64,000 bases of DNA from Acidobacteriota bacterium (GCA_039028635.1 JBCCHV010000001.1:1-64000), one strand, 5' to 3'. Shown: positions 1 through 9,420, counted from the stretch's first letter. Notes: a model not told the origin generated them from the sequence alone. A program made the numbers and translations.

Positions 1-164
1 CGGCAACCTGCGACCGGGCCCGAGAGGGCCCGGCGGCGAAGCCGTGAGACGGGGTGAGCCCGAAAAATCGCACTTTTTCGGGCGAGGGGGCGCTTAGCCC
101 CCTGAAACAAACAGCTAGCAGCGCTGGAAAAGCCGCGAAGCGGACTTTTTCAGCAGCCTGCTAG
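1..164 (-). repeat. CTAG-bounded intergenic element, copy A (cut by window edge)
   Basis: Reverse complement of the element at 11506-11720, with near-identical sequence along its length. It has CTAG at 161-164 and an internal CTAG at 115-118. Between them lies a 42-bp module (119-160) whose arms AAAAGTC and GGCTTTT pair with one G-U wobble. The inner part carries GC-rich hairpins. One hairpin arm is shorter than in copy B, but both sides of that stem changed together, so folding is kept. The outer end lies beyond base 1. No reading frame was seen in it. Its CTAG supplies the TAG stop of the next gene. Confidence 0.8.
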
Positions 165-652
165 CCCTTGCCGTTGGCCGATCGTCGGTCGCTGCGCGCC
201 TCGCGGGCGGCTCGCCGAGCCTGCTCGAGGTGGAGATAGCGCAGCAGCTTGTGAAAGCCGCCGAGCATCTCCGTCAAGGCCAGCTCCTCGGCCGGCGGCA
301 GCGGATCCTGAACTCCCAGAACGCGGTAGACATCCGGATTCTCGGCGACCTCGAGGGCCGGCGCCGGCAGGCGGCGGTAGAGAGCTTCCGGTGAGGGCCG
401 GGGCGAGAGCAGGGCCTGATCCCGCTGCTCGGCGACCAGGGCGCGGTGGAGGTCGCCGAGGTCGGCTCCCAGGGCGTCGAGGAGATGGGCGAGGGTACCC
501 AGGGAGGGGCGTCGCTTGGCGGTTTCGTAGGCAGAGAGCATGGCCTTGGTGATGCCGGCCGCCTGAGCGGCCTCGAATTGCTTCAGCCCACGGTGAACCC
601 GTAGGCGGCGAAGCGCTTGCCCGATACCGTCGAAGTGCGTGCCCTGAACCAT
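161..652 (-). CDS. XRE-family helix-turn-helix regulator
   Basis: A 163-residue DNA-binding protein. Residues about 12-65 form a Cro/CI-type helix-turn-helix (QALRRLRVHRGL then ITKAMLSAYE and a leucine-rich last helix). The rest is helical, ends in a basic stretch and matches no domain I recognise. The ATG is preceded by a strong ribosome site, AAGGAGAAAGGG. A near-consensus promoter with three direct repeats lies upstream at 736-772, which suggests the protein may control its own gene. The stop codon TAG lies inside the CTAG edge of the repeat at 1-164, so the natural C-terminus may have been altered by that insertion. The gene runs in the same direction as the thioesterase and epmB upstream, 150 bp away. 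The target is unknown. Confidence 0.8.
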   Translation of the reverse strand: MVQGTHFDGIGQALRRLRVHRGLKQFEAAQAAGITKAMLSAYETAKRRPSLGTLAHLLDALGADLGDLHRALVAEQRDQALLSPRPSPEALYRRLPAPALEVAENPDVYRVLGVQDPLPPAEELALTEMLGGFHKLLRYLHLEQARRAAREARSDRRSANGKG

Positions 653-735
653 CCCTTTCTCCTTCTGCGACGGGCACCATGCCCGATTCCCTTTTTCCGG
701 CAGAGGCTGATCCGCCCACCTTGATTCTGGGTGAG

Positions 736-772
736 ATTGTAGGCGTAAACAAGGCGTAAGTCAAGGGCGTAA
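736..772 (-). promoter_or_regulatory. Promoter of the XRE gene with three TTACGCC repeats
   Basis: On the minus strand TTGACT (764-759) and TACAAT (741-736) are separated by exactly 17 bp, a near-perfect sigma-70 promoter. Three direct copies of TTACGCC (plus-strand GGCGTAA at 742-748, 753-759 and 766-772) start 11 and 13 bp apart, about one helical turn. They overlap the spacer and the -35 box, as an operator for the XRE protein would. The promoter is clear; the operator role is inferred. Confidence 0.7.
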
Positions 773-802
773 ACCGGCCGATGAAGGGACCAGGGCCGGG
801 CC

Positions 803-1564
803 TCAGGAGCTGGAGGGGAGCAGCGTTTCGACCACCAGCCGGCGCAGGTTGGCGCCCTCGGGGCCATGGAGAAAGAAATGATCCCCGGGGAACTGGCGGC
901 TGGAGAAGGCTCCCCGGGTATGTTGCCGCCAGGCCTCCAGATCATCGGCCGTGACGTCGCCGTCGGTGACGCCGCCGAAGGCCGACATGGGAATGTCGAG
1001 GGCCGCGTCGGGAGCGCAGCGATAGGTCTCGTTGAGGGCGAAGTCGGCCCGCAGGACGGGCTCCAGCAGCTCCATCAGCTCGGGATGCTGGAGGACTTCT
1101 TCGGGGGTGCCATTGAGGCGCCGCAGCCGATCCCGGAACTCCTCCGGAGGAAGATCGTGGATCGCTTCCTCGCGCAGCGGTTGGTGGGGGGCACGATGGG
1201 CCGACATGAACAGGTGCCGGGGAGCCGGCAGCTGCTGCCGTCGCAGCCAGCGGCTGAGCTCGAAGGCGATCAGCGTCCCCATGCTGTGGCCGAAGAAGGC
1301 GAAGGGCAGATCCGTGAACCAGGAGCGGTGGCGCTCGCCGAAGTCCTCCACCAGCGGCTCGACGCTGCGATAGGGGGACTCCTGGATGCGGTTCTCGCGC
1401 CCCGGAAGCTGAACCGGGCAGACATCGATCGCCGCCGGCAGCTCTTGGGGCCAGAGGCGAAAGATCGACGCTCCGCCGCCGGCGTAGGGGAAGCAGAACA
1501 GGCGAACCTCGGCCTGCGGCCGGGGCTGCCGGTGACTGAACCAAGAGGGTTTCGAGCGGGTCAT
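803..1564 (-). CDS. Type II thioesterase (GrsT/TesA-like alpha/beta hydrolase)
   Basis: Cytoplasmic hydrolase of 253 residues, the length of editing thioesterases that release stalled acyl groups from carrier proteins of non-ribosomal peptide or polyketide assembly lines. Seen: the family's N-terminal FPYAGGG (26-31), the nucleophile elbow GHSMG with Ser94, and a C-terminal PGDHFFLHG with the catalytic His near 229. The start chosen, ATG at 1564, overlaps the epmB stop as ATGA; longer versions would run back inside epmB. No peptide or polyketide synthase is in the window, so the partner carrier protein must be elsewhere. A housekeeping acyl-hydrolase role is the alternative. Confidence 0.85.
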   Translation of the reverse strand: MTRSKPSWFSHRQPRPQAEVRLFCFPYAGGGASIFRLWPQELPAAIDVCPVQLPGRENRIQESPYRSVEPLVEDFGERHRSWFTDLPFAFFGHSMGTLIAFELSRWLRRQQLPAPRHLFMSAHRAPHQPLREEAIHDLPPEEFRDRLRRLNGTPEEVLQHPELMELLEPVLRADFALNETYRCAPDAALDIPMSAFGGVTDGDVTADDLEAWRQHTRGAFSSRQFPGDHFFLHGPEGANLRRLVVETLLPSSS

Positions 1565-2589
1565 TGGGAGGGCTCCGCGCGGTAGGCGCTGCGTAGGTCG
1601 ACGGGTACTTTGGCGGCGGCTCCGGGCTCTTCTCGCACCAGCCGGGGTACCAGATAACCGGGCAGGCGAGCGGCGGTGGCGGCGAGCAGCTCCTGAGCGC
1701 GCCCCTCCGGAACGTCGAAGTGAGCCGCACCGGCAACCGGGTCGAGAAGATTGAGATAGTAGGGCAGGACGCGGTTGGCGAACAAGCTCTCGGAGAGCTC
1801 GCACAGGGTGTCGACCCGGTCGTTGACGCCCGCCAGCAGCACGGCCTGGTTGAGGACCGTCGTGCCGCCTGCCACCAGCCTTTGCAGTACGTCGCCGACC
1901 TGGTCGTCGATCTCGCGGGGGTGGTTGGCGTGGACCACCATCACGGTCTGGAAACGGGGCCCGCCGAGGATCTCGAGGAGCCCGGCGTCGACCCGCTCCG
2001 GCAGGACGATCGGTAGCCGGCTGTGAATGCGCAGCCGGCGCAGGTGGGGAATCGCGGCGAGCTCGGCGACGAGCTCACCGAAGGCGCGATTCGACAGCGA
2101 CAGGGGGTCGCCGCCGCTGAGGATGATCTCGCGGATCGAAGGATCCCCTTCGAGGGCCGCCAAGGCCTGGCGCCGAACCCGCTGCGTCGCGCTTTGCTCG
2201 CCGTAGGGAAAGTGGCGCCGGAAGCAGTAGCGGCAGTGCACGGCACAGGCCCCGGTGGCCACCAGCAGGGCGCGGCCGCGGTACTTGTGCAGCAGGCCCG
2301 GTGCTTTGATGGCCTGCTCTTCGGCGAGGGGATCATCGACGTAGTCCGGATGCCGCGACTCCTCGGCGCGGGTCGCCAACACCTGCAGCAGCAGAGGGTC
2401 GCGGGGATCGCGCGGCTGCATGCGGGCGACGAAGGACCGTGGCACCCGCAACGGGAAGTCGAGGTGCTCGTCCGGCAGCTCGACCTGGTCACTGGTCAGC
2501 TCCAGATGGTCGAGCAGGACACCGACGTCGGTGATCGCCTGGCGATAGGAAGATTGCCAGTCAAAGTCGCCCTCGCTTCGCGATATCAT
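1561..2589 (-). CDS. epmB: EF-P beta-lysylation protein, lysine 2,3-aminomutase
   Basis: Radical-SAM, PLP-dependent enzyme of 342 residues that turns L-lysine into (R)-beta-lysine for attachment to elongation factor P. The radical-SAM cysteines are C115, C119 and C122 in [14 protein letters not shown], followed by [11 protein letters not shown] typical of the lysine-aminomutase family. At this length it matches EpmB rather than the longer catabolic KamA. It is divergent from efp, 68 bp away, and epmA follows efp, so the whole modification set is together. The thioesterase downstream overlaps it by 4 bp and may share its transcript. I saw no epmC (hydroxylase), which many bacteria with this pathway lack. 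Confidence 0.93.
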   Translation of the reverse strand: MISRSEGDFDWQSSYRQAITDVGVLLDHLELTSDQVELPDEHLDFPLRVPRSFVARMQPRDPRDPLLLQVLATRAEESRHPDYVDDPLAEEQAIKAPGLLHKYRGRALLVATGACAVHCRYCFRRHFPYGEQSATQRVRRQALAALEGDPSIREIILSGGDPLSLSNRAFGELVAELAAIPHLRRLRIHSRLPIVLPERVDAGLLEILGGPRFQTVMVVHANHPREIDDQVGDVLQRLVAGGTTVLNQAVLLAGVNDRVDTLCELSESLFANRVLPYYLNLLDPVAGAAHFDVPEGRAQELLAATAARLPGYLVPRLVREEPGAAAKVPVDLRSAYRAEPSQ

Positions 2590-2657
2590 CGCCAGAAGGT
2601 ACCCTTTCGGGTCGATCCTTTCAAGACAATTTCCAGTGGGTTTCGGGTGAGGAGAGT

Positions 2658-3227
2658 ATGCCGAGCTACAGCACCAACGAGTTCCGGTCGGGCCTGAAGA
2701 TTCTGATCGACGGGGACCCGTGCGCCATCATCGACAACGAGTTCGTCAAGCCCGGCAAGGGCCAGGCCTTCGTGCGCGTGAAGTACCGCAATCTGCTCAC
2801 CGGACGGGTGATCGAGAAGACCTTCAAGTCCGGCGAGAGTGTCGAGGCCGCGGACGTTCGCGAGACCGACATGCAGTACCTCTACAACGATGGCGAGACC
2901 TGGCACTTCATGGTGCCGGAAACCTACGAGCAGCACGAGGCCAACGCCGACGCCGTAGGCGATGCGGCGCAGTGGATCAAAGAGCAGGACATCTGCGCCG
3001 TCACCGTCTACAACGGCAGCCCGCTGTTCGTGGCGCCGCCGAACTTCGTCGTCCTCAAGGTCACCCAGACCGATCCCGGTCTGCGTGGCGACACCTCGAG
3101 CGGTGGCAACAAGCCGGCGACCCTCGAGACCGGCGCCGTCGTGCGAGTTCCCCTCTTCATCCAGGAAGGGGAGCTGCTCAGGGTCGACACGCGCACCGGC
3201 AACTACGTTTCACGCGCCAAGGAGTAG
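2658..3227 (+). CDS. efp: Translation elongation factor P
   Basis: Relieves ribosomes stalled on proline runs. At 189 residues it has the usual three OB-like domains. The modified tip loop is KPGKGQAF, and Lys34 is the residue expected to receive beta-lysine. This agrees with the neighbouring epmA and epmB. The C-terminal [15 protein letters not shown] is the standard EF-P ending. The ATG is preceded by GAGGAGAG. The Shine-Dalgarno of the next gene, AAGGAG, lies in its last codons, so efp and epmA are translationally coupled. Confidence 0.97.
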   Translation: MPSYSTNEFRSGLKILIDGDPCAIIDNEFVKPGKGQAFVRVKYRNLLTGRVIEKTFKSGESVEAADVRETDMQYLYNDGETWHFMVPETYEQHEANADAVGDAAQWIKEQDICAVTVYNGSPLFVAPPNFVVLKVTQTDPGLRGDTSSGGNKPATLETGAVVRVPLFIQEGELLRVDTRTGNYVSRAKE

Positions 3228-3235
3228 CCCCCATT
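3219..3235 (+). promoter_or_regulatory. Ribosome-binding site and probable ATT start of epmA
   Basis: AAGGAG at 3219-3224, overlapping the efp stop, sits 8 nt before an in-frame ATT at 3233. No ATG, GTG or TTG occurs in frame between here and the conserved EpmA N-terminus (W-x-P-T-A, then RAFFAAREVLEVETP), and the next CTG at 3284 falls inside it. An ATT start is therefore the simplest reading. Confidence 0.6.
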
Positions 3236-4198
3236 TCGCCTTCCGGAGGGCCCCAGTGGCGCCCCACGGCGGCGCCCGAGGCCCTGCGCCTGCGAGCGCG
3301 CCTGGCGGCTCGAGTGCGGGCTTTCTTCGCCGCCCGCGAAGTGCTCGAGGTGGAGACTCCGCTGCTCTGCGGGGCGACCGTCACGGATCTCCATCTCGCC
3401 AGCATTTCAGCGGCCGTCGGCGGCCGGGAGCACTTCCTCCAAACCTCGCCGGAGTACGCCATGAAGCGGCTTCTGGCGGCGGGTCTCGGGGCGATCTTTC
3501 AGCTCGGCAAGGCCTTTCGCGATGGCGAGTCGGGGCGACACCACAATCCCGAGTTCACCCTTCTCGAGTGGTACCGTCCGGGATTCGATCATCACGCCTT
3601 GATGGCTGAGGTCGAGTCGTTCTTCCGTGAGGTCGTGGCGGCGCCGGAAGCGGACTGGCTGTCCTATCGCGAGGCCTTCGAACGGGTCTTCGCGATCGAT
3701 CCCCACAGCGCGCCGGTGGCTGTCCTCGATGCCGTGATCGCCGCCCTGCCGACGTCCCCTCCTGCCTTCGCCGAGGACGATCGCGACGGTCGCCTCGACT
3801 ACCTCCTGACCCACGGCGTCGAGCCTTCCTTCGCCAGCGATCGGCCGACCCTGCTCTACGACTATCCGGCCTCCCAGGCGGCCCTGGCGCGGCTGCGACC
3901 GGGGGATCCGCCGGTCGCTGAGCGCTTCGAGGTCTACTGGGGCCGGATCGAGCTCGCCAACGGCTTCCACGAGCTCACCGATGCCGTCGAGCAGCGCCGG
4001 CGTTTCGCGGCGGATCTCAAGCGACGACGCGCTGCGGGCCTGCCGCCGGTCGCCCTCGACGAGCGCTTCCTCGCCGCCCTCGAGGCGGGCATGCCGGCGG
4101 CGTCCGGGGTGGCCCTGGGGTTCGATCGCCTGGCGATGATCGCCGCCGGCGCCGACCACCTCGACGAGGTGCTGGCTTTTCCCCTCGCGCGCGCTTGA
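3233..4198 (+). CDS. epmA: EF-P--(R)-beta-lysine ligase
   Basis: A class II lysyl-tRNA-synthetase-like enzyme without an anticodon-binding domain. It activates beta-lysine with ATP and transfers it to Lys34 of EF-P. At 321 residues it matches EpmA (PoxA/GenX/YjeA). Seen: VLEVETPLL and ATVTDLHL near the start, motif 2 as FQLGKAFRDGESGRHHNPEF, GFHELTD, and motif 3 as GVALGFDRLAMI. It lies 5 bp after efp. The start is odd: the only good candidate is ATT at 3233 behind a strong Shine-Dalgarno. EpmA from other bacteria begins about this far ahead of the W-x-P motif, which supports the choice. Confidence 0.93.
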   Translation: MSPSGGPQWRPTAAPEALRLRARLAARVRAFFAAREVLEVETPLLCGATVTDLHLASISAAVGGREHFLQTSPEYAMKRLLAAGLGAIFQLGKAFRDGESGRHHNPEFTLLEWYRPGFDHHALMAEVESFFREVVAAPEADWLSYREAFERVFAIDPHSAPVAVLDAVIAALPTSPPAFAEDDRDGRLDYLLTHGVEPSFASDRPTLLYDYPASQAALARLRPGDPPVAERFEVYWGRIELANGFHELTDAVEQRRRFAADLKRRRAAGLPPVALDERFLAALEAGMPAASGVALGFDRLAMIAAGADHLDEVLAFPLARA

Positions 4199-4253
4199 GA
4201 ATCAGCGGCCGAGTCTCGAAAACCGATCGCGCTGGAACCACGGAATCGTCATC

Positions 4254-5135
4254 ATGAAGCTCTACGCCATCGCCGACCTCCATCTGCGCCATCGCGAGAC
4301 CCGTGAGGCCCTCGAAGCTCTGCCCGCGATGCCCGACGATTGGCTGATCGTGGCCGGCGACGTCGGCGAATCGGCGAATCTGATGCGCTGGGCTTGGCAC
4401 ACCCTGACGCCGCGCTTCGCCCAGCTCATCTGGGTGCCTGGCAACCACGACCTCTGGACGCTGCCCAACGATCCCGACCCGCGGCGCGGCGTCGCCAAGT
4501 ACGAGCACCTGGTGTCGATCTGCCGCGACGCCGGAGTGTTGACGCCGGAGGATCCCTTCCCGCGCTGGACCGGCGAAGGGTCGCCGTGCACCCTGGCGCC
4601 GCTCTTCTTGCTCTACGACTACACCTTTCGGCCCGACGAGGTGGCGGTGGAGAAGGCGGTCGCCTGGGCCGCCGAGGCGGAGATCGTCTGCGCCGACGAA
4701 ATGCTCCTCTATCCGGATCCCTATCCCAGCCGGCAGGCCTGGTGCCGGGCCCGTTGTGACCAGGCCGAGGAACGGCTTTCGGCGGTGGAGGGGCCGACGG
4801 TGTTGATCAATCACTGGCCGCTGCGCCAGGACATCCTGACCTTGCGCAAGGTGCCGCGCTTCTCGATTTGGTGCGGTACCCGGCGTACCACCGACTGGCA
4901 CCTGCGTTTCGATGCACTGGCCGTGGTGCACGGTCATCTCCACGTCCGGGCGACCCATCGGCGCGATGGCATCGCCTTCGAGGAGAGCTCGCTGGGTTAC
5001 CCGCGAGACTGGGACCGGGATCTCGGCGTCGCCCCTTATCTGCGGCAGATCCTGCCCATCCCGCAGGGGTATCACGAGCTGCCAGAGCTGACCTTCCGGA
5101 CCCGACCGGATGGTGCTAGGCTGCCGCCGCCCTAG
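4254..5135 (+). CDS. Calcineurin-like metallophosphoesterase
   Basis: A 293-residue two-metal phosphoesterase with no signal peptide, so probably cytoplasmic. All five metal-site blocks are visible: ADLHL (Asp8, His10), AGDVGE (Asp36), PGNHDLW (Asn64, His65), INHWPLR, and VHGHLHV near the C-terminus. The substrate cannot be read from the sequence; relatives cleave phosphodiesters, nucleotides or phosphoproteins. It follows epmA by 55 bp and precedes speA by 84 bp on the same strand, with no shared pathway apparent. Confidence 0.85.
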   Translation: MKLYAIADLHLRHRETREALEALPAMPDDWLIVAGDVGESANLMRWAWHTLTPRFAQLIWVPGNHDLWTLPNDPDPRRGVAKYEHLVSICRDAGVLTPEDPFPRWTGEGSPCTLAPLFLLYDYTFRPDEVAVEKAVAWAAEAEIVCADEMLLYPDPYPSRQAWCRARCDQAEERLSAVEGPTVLINHWPLRQDILTLRKVPRFSIWCGTRRTTDWHLRFDALAVVHGHLHVRATHRRDGIAFEESSLGYPRDWDRDLGVAPYLRQILPIPQGYHELPELTFRTRPDGARLPPP

Positions 5136-5219
5136 GCGCTCCGGCGGCCGCCGCCCTGGGCGCCCCGACATCACGAACGGTAGATCGAAGGACTTCCGAG
5201 ACGCACAGGAGATCGCCCC

Positions 5220-7136
5220 ATGGCGCCCAAATCTCTCGCTTCGCGTTGGTCTTCCGAGGACTCGAGCGAGCTCTACAACATCGGAGGCTGGGCCAACGGT
5301 TACTTCTCGGCGACGCCGGCGGGAACCCTCGCCGTCCATCCGGAAGGCGAGGCTGGTCCCCGCATCGATCTCAAGGAGCTGGTCGACGAGGTCAGCGAGC
5401 GGGGCATCGGATTGCCCTTGTTGATCCGCTTCTCGGAGATCGTCAAGGCGCGGGTCGAGGAGCTCCACGCCGCCTTCGAAGGCGCCATCGACGCCTACGA
5501 CTACCGGGGCAGCTATCAGGGCGTCTATCCCATCAAAGTGAATCAGAACCGCTTCCTGGTGGAGAAGCTGGTCGAGTACGGGCGGCCGTACAACTACGGC
5601 CTCGAAGCCGGCTCGAAGCCCGAGCTGCTGGCGGTGATGGCGATGCTAGACGATCCCGCAGCCCTGATCATCTGCAATGGCTACAAGGACGAAGAGTACG
5701 TCGAGACCGCCCTGTTGGCCTCCAAGCTGGGCCTCAGGGTCGTGCTGGTGGTCGAAAAGCAAAGCGAGCTCGAGCTGGTCCGGCGGGTGGCGGAGCGCAC
5801 CAAGGTGCGACCGATGTTGGGGATTCGGGCTCGGCTCTCGGCCCGCGGCTCCGGCCATTGGGAAGAGTCCGGTGGCGACGGCTCCAAGTTCGGCCTCGGC
5901 AGCCGTGGCCTGGTGGCGGCGGTGCATTTTCTCGCCGCCGCCGACATGCTCGACTGCTTTCAGCTCCTGCACTTCCATATCGGTAGCCAGATCTCCGCCA
6001 TCCGCTCGGTCAAGGAGGCTCTGCGGGAAGCCAGCCGGCTCTATGTCAACCTGGTGCGCATGGGGGCGCCCCTCGGATTTCTCGATGTCGGCGGAGGTCT
6101 GGGGGTGGACTACGACGGCTCGGGAACCGATTTCGCGTCGTCCCTCAACTACACCCTGCAGGAGTACGCCAACGACGTCGTCTTCGGGGTCAAGGACGTC
6201 TGCGACTCCGCCGGCGTCGCCCATCCGGTGCTGGTCTCCGAGTCCGGCCGCGCCACCGTCGCCCACCACGCCGCCTTGGTGGTGGAGACCCTGGGCGTCG
6301 CCGAGTTCACCGTCGGCGAAATCCCCGAAGCCCTGCCGGACGACGTCGAGGCGCCGTTGCGCAACCTTCTCGACGGCCACCACGAGCTCAGCGAGGAGAA
6401 CTTCCTCGAGACTTTTCACGACGCCCTCTCCTACCGCGACGAGTGCCTCAGCCTGTTCAGCCTCGGCCACCTCTCCCTCGAGCATCGCGCCCTCGCCGAC
6501 GACATCTTCCTCGCCACCTGTCGGCGCATTCTCGACATCGCTCGGGCCCGTCGCCAGATGCCGGACGAGCTCGAAAGCCTCGAGCATCTGGCCGCCGACA
6601 CCTACTTCTGCAACTTCTCGATCTTCCAGTCGCTGCCCGATTCCTGGGCCATCGACCAGCTCTTTCCGGTGATGCCCATTCACCGCCTCGACGAGGAGCC
6701 GGAGCGGCGGGCGACGCTGGCCGACATCACCTGCGATTCGGACGGCAAGATCGACCGCTTCATCGATCGGCGCCAGGTCAAGCGGCTGCTCGAGCTCCAC
6801 CGGCTGCGGCCGGGCGAGCCCTACCTCCTGGGCGTCTTCCTGGTGGGGGCCTACCAGGAGTCCCTGGGCGATCTGCACAATCTCTTCGGCGACACCAACA
6901 CGGTGCAGGTCTCCCTCGACCGGGAGGGCGGCTACAGCATCGACGACGTCGTCGAGGGGGACACCGTCACCGAAGTGCTGCGCTACGTGCGCTACTCGCG
7001 CCGCGAGCTGCTGGCGCGGATTCGGCGTTCCGCCGAAGGTGCCTTGCGCCGTGGCATGATGAGCCGCCAAGAGGCCCGCGACCTGATCTCCCTCTACGAG
7101 ACCGGCCTGTCCGGATACACCTACCTGGAGCACTGA
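5220..7136 (+). CDS. speA: Biosynthetic arginine decarboxylase
   Basis: Decarboxylates arginine to agmatine, the first step of the agmatine route to putrescine. At 638 residues it is the SpeA-type, fold III PLP enzyme (E. coli SpeA is about 658). Seen: Lys106 in [11 protein letters not shown] as the PLP lysine, HFHIGSQI, the phosphate-binding [12 protein letters not shown], and ESGRA. A ribosome site CAGGAG precedes the ATG. The next enzyme, agmatinase, is in this window at 52229-53104 on the other strand, so the pair is complete but unlinked. Confidence 0.96.
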   Translation: MAPKSLASRWSSEDSSELYNIGGWANGYFSATPAGTLAVHPEGEAGPRIDLKELVDEVSERGIGLPLLIRFSEIVKARVEELHAAFEGAIDAYDYRGSYQGVYPIKVNQNRFLVEKLVEYGRPYNYGLEAGSKPELLAVMAMLDDPAALIICNGYKDEEYVETALLASKLGLRVVLVVEKQSELELVRRVAERTKVRPMLGIRARLSARGSGHWEESGGDGSKFGLGSRGLVAAVHFLAAADMLDCFQLLHFHIGSQISAIRSVKEALREASRLYVNLVRMGAPLGFLDVGGGLGVDYDGSGTDFASSLNYTLQEYANDVVFGVKDVCDSAGVAHPVLVSESGRATVAHHAALVVETLGVAEFTVGEIPEALPDDVEAPLRNLLDGHHELSEENFLETFHDALSYRDECLSLFSLGHLSLEHRALADDIFLATCRRILDIARARRQMPDELESLEHLAADTYFCNFSIFQSLPDSWAIDQLFPVMPIHRLDEEPERRATLADITCDSDGKIDRFIDRRQVKRLLELHRLRPGEPYLLGVFLVGAYQESLGDLHNLFGDTNTVQVSLDREGGYSIDDVVEGDTVTEVLRYVRYSRRELLARIRRSAEGALRRGMMSRQEARDLISLYETGLSGYTYLEH

Positions 7137-7203
7137 TTCTCGAGGAAGCGAGTGCGCCGGCGGTCGGCGTTGCCGGCCGTACGAGGCGTGGCGAGGGAAA
7201 GCG

Positions 7204-8088
7204 ATGAACACGAACCTGCTGACGATCTACACCGATGGCGGCGCCAGTCCCAATCCCGGCCCGGGAGGCTGGGGGGCGGTTCTCCTGGAAGGCTCCGAGG
7301 TCCGCGAGCTCTCCGGTGGCGAGGAGCGCACCACCAACAACCGCATGGAGCTGACGGCGGCGATCCGCGCCCTCGAGTCCCTCGGCGGGGAGCCGCGCGA
7401 GGTTCGGCTGATCACCGATTCGCAGTACCTGCGCCGCGGGGTGACCGAGTGGCTCGCCGGTTGGCAGGCCCGCGGCTGGCGCAAGAAGACCGGCGACGAG
7501 GTGCTCAATGCCGATCTCTGGAAGCGCCTGGCCGCGGTGATCTCGAGCCACCGCATCGAGTGGTCGTGGGTCAAGGGGCACTCCGGCGATCGCTGGAACG
7601 AGCGTGCCGACGAGCTGGCCACGGAGGCCGGGCGCAAGCTGCGCCCCAGCCCGCCGCCCCCGCCCGTGGCCGAAGGCGAGGTCTTTCTCAAGGTCTCCTG
7701 CTCGCGCGGCCGCGGAGGCTGGGCGGCGCTGATCCGCGATGCCGCCGGCGAGCGGGTCCTGCAGGGCCGCCGGCAGCGCACCACCGCCAACGAGCTCGAG
7801 GTTCTGGCGGCGGCGGAGGCTCTCGAAGCGGCCGCCGGGGACGGCTCGCTGTCGGTTTTCACCGGCTCCGACTATCTGCGCCTGGGGGCCACCCGCTGGT
7901 TGGCCGGCTGGCGTCGCAAGGGATGGCGAACGGCTACCGGCAAAGCGGTGCAGAATCGCGCCGCCTGGGAACGCCTGGCGGCGGCGATGAAGGGACGGAA
8001 GCTCTACTGGCCGGGTGCCGGCGATGATCCCGATGCGATGGCGAGGCTGGCGCAGGCGCTGGGTCGAGCCGCGGGAGGTGGGCGATGA
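7204..8088 (+). CDS. Ribonuclease HI with a second, degenerate RNase H domain
   Basis: Cuts the RNA strand of RNA-DNA hybrids. Residues 5-146 are a normal RNase HI with Asp11 (YTDGG), Glu49 (NNRMELTA), Asp72 (ITDSQYL), His126 (KGHSG) and Asp136 (NERADELA). A proline-rich linker (about 149-154) joins a second copy (159-294). Blocks such as [11 protein letters not shown] and ERLAAAM align closely with [11 protein letters not shown] and KRLAAVI in the first. The second copy keeps one Glu (199), but the first Asp is absent and TDSQYL has become TGSDYL. It should therefore be inactive and may bind hybrids or the partner domain. The protein is 294 residues against about 150 for ordinary RnhA. It overlaps rnd by 4 bp. 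Confidence 0.9.
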   Translation: MNTNLLTIYTDGGASPNPGPGGWGAVLLEGSEVRELSGGEERTTNNRMELTAAIRALESLGGEPREVRLITDSQYLRRGVTEWLAGWQARGWRKKTGDEVLNADLWKRLAAVISSHRIEWSWVKGHSGDRWNERADELATEAGRKLRPSPPPPPVAEGEVFLKVSCSRGRGGWAALIRDAAGERVLQGRRQRTTANELEVLAAAEALEAAAGDGSLSVFTGSDYLRLGATRWLAGWRRKGWRTATGKAVQNRAAWERLAAAMKGRKLYWPGAGDDPDAMARLAQALGRAAGGGR

Positions 8089-9263
8089 GCGCTTCCGGGG
8101 CGGTGATCGGCGATGCCTCGGCCCTCGAGCACCTGGTCGACGAGCTGCGCAGTGTCGGCCGCTTCGCCATCGACCTGGAGTTCGTTTCAGAGTCGCGCTA
8201 CGTCCCCGAGCTGTGCCTGGTGCAGGTGGGTTGGGGCGAGGTCGAGGACCCCCGGGTCGCGGCCGTCGATCCGTTGGCGGTGGACGTCGGTTCCCTGGCG
8301 CAGCTCGTGGCGGATCCCGCCGTCGAGAAGGTGCTGCATGCCGGCCAGGCGGATCTCGCCCTTCTCGGCCAGCGCTTCGCAGTCCGCGGTCGCAACGTCT
8401 TCGACACCCAGATCGCAGCGGCCTTCGTCGGCGTCGGCGATCAGATCGGCTATGGCCCGCTGGTCGGCCGGCTGCTCGACCTCGAGCTCGACAAGGGAGC
8501 CCAGTTCACCCACTGGGATCGTCGCCCGCTGGCGGCGGAGCAGCTGCGCTACGCCCTCGATGACGTGCGCTACCTGCCTCGGCTCCACCGCGAGCTGGTG
8601 CGGCGCCTCGAGGGCCGGCAGCGCCTCGCCTGGGTCGCCGAGGAGTCGAAACGACTGGCCGAGACCGCCGCCACTCGACCGGCGCCGGGCGATCGCTTCC
8701 TCAAGGTCAAGGGCTGGGACCGGCTGCGTCCGCCGGCGTTGGGTGCGCTGCGGGCGCTGGCCGCCTGGCGCGAAGAGCAGGCCCTCGAGCGCAATACACC
8801 GCCGCAGTGGATTTTGCAGGACCGGGTGCTGCTCGAGATCGCTCGCCGGTTGCCCAAGTCGACGCGTGACCTGGGCGCCATGCGTGGCATCAAGGACGGT
8901 CTGGTGCGCCGCCACGGCAGCGCGCTGGTGGAGATCCTGCAGTCCGGCGCCGGCAACCCCCCGAGCCTGCCGAAGCGCCCCAAGCCGCTGAGCGATCGCG
9001 GCAAGGTGTGGAGCGCCATGGCTTCGGCCATCGTTCAGGCCCTGGCGCGGAAGGCCGGCGTGGCGCCGCGATTCCTGGCGGCTCGTGACGATCTCGAGAG
9101 CCTGGTGCGCTGGTACCTGTCGGGCAATGACGTCGAGCCCGAGATTCCTCTGCTGCAAGGTTGGCGGCGGGAGCTGGCCGGTGCTGCGGTCTGTGATTGG
9201 CTGGCCGGAGGATCGGCGATCATCGCCAGCGAGCAGGGGATCGAGCTCGTCTCCCGTCGCTGA
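8085..9263 (+). CDS. rnd: Ribonuclease D
   Basis: 3'-5' exoribonuclease trimming tRNA and other RNA 3' ends. At 392 residues it has the DEDDy exonuclease domain first: FAIDLEF (Asp30, Glu32), [11 protein letters not shown], and [11 protein letters not shown] with the Tyr and last Asp. An HRDC-like helical region follows around 210-290 ([32 protein letters not shown]). The start ATG overlaps the RNase H stop as ATGA, so two RNA-processing nucleases are translationally coupled. E. coli RNase D is 375 residues, so the length fits. Confidence 0.93.
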   Translation: MSASGAVIGDASALEHLVDELRSVGRFAIDLEFVSESRYVPELCLVQVGWGEVEDPRVAAVDPLAVDVGSLAQLVADPAVEKVLHAGQADLALLGQRFAVRGRNVFDTQIAAAFVGVGDQIGYGPLVGRLLDLELDKGAQFTHWDRRPLAAEQLRYALDDVRYLPRLHRELVRRLEGRQRLAWVAEESKRLAETAATRPAPGDRFLKVKGWDRLRPPALGALRALAAWREEQALERNTPPQWILQDRVLLEIARRLPKSTRDLGAMRGIKDGLVRRHGSALVEILQSGAGNPPSLPKRPKPLSDRGKVWSAMASAIVQALARKAGVAPRFLAARDDLESLVRWYLSGNDVEPEIPLLQGWRRELAGAAVCDWLAGGSAIIASEQGIELVSRR

Positions 9264-9292
9264 ACCCAGGATCGGTGGCGACAGCCTCCGCC

Positions 9293-9325
9293 AAAATCAA
9301 AAAGAGGCCATCCGTGAGGATGGCC
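9293..9325 (-). terminator. Rho-independent terminator of the DUF4397 gene
   Basis: On the minus strand a perfect 8-bp stem GGCCATCC/GGATGGCC with loop TCAC is followed directly by a T-rich tract (TCTTTTTGATTTT). It lies about 95 bp past the stop of the gene at 9421. Confidence 0.85.
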
Positions 9326-9341
9326 GTGGGAGGGTTGAGAT

Positions 9342-9370
9342 GGAGGACCGTCGGGGCCGGACGGTCCTCC
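9342..9370. other. Perfect 11-bp hairpin between convergent genes
   Basis: GGAGGACCGTC (9342-9352) and GACGGTCCTCC (9360-9370) pair completely across a 7-nt loop. There is no T tract on either side. It may add to transcription stop or mRNA end protection for rnd and the convergent DUF4397 gene. Confidence 0.55.
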
Positions 9371-9420
9371 GTGAAACGGCGGCTGCGAAGGACCGCCGAT
9401 GCCATGATGGCGAAAGAACG

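Noticed and set aside
1941-2492. Long antisense open frames overlapping epmB and many other genes
   Set aside because: They are frame shadows expected at this GC content: no ribosome sites, composition rich in Arg/Pro/Ser/Ala, and each lies over a clearly conserved gene.
3224-3260. GTG at 3256 as a start for epmA
   Set aside because: It is out of frame with the EpmA sequence.
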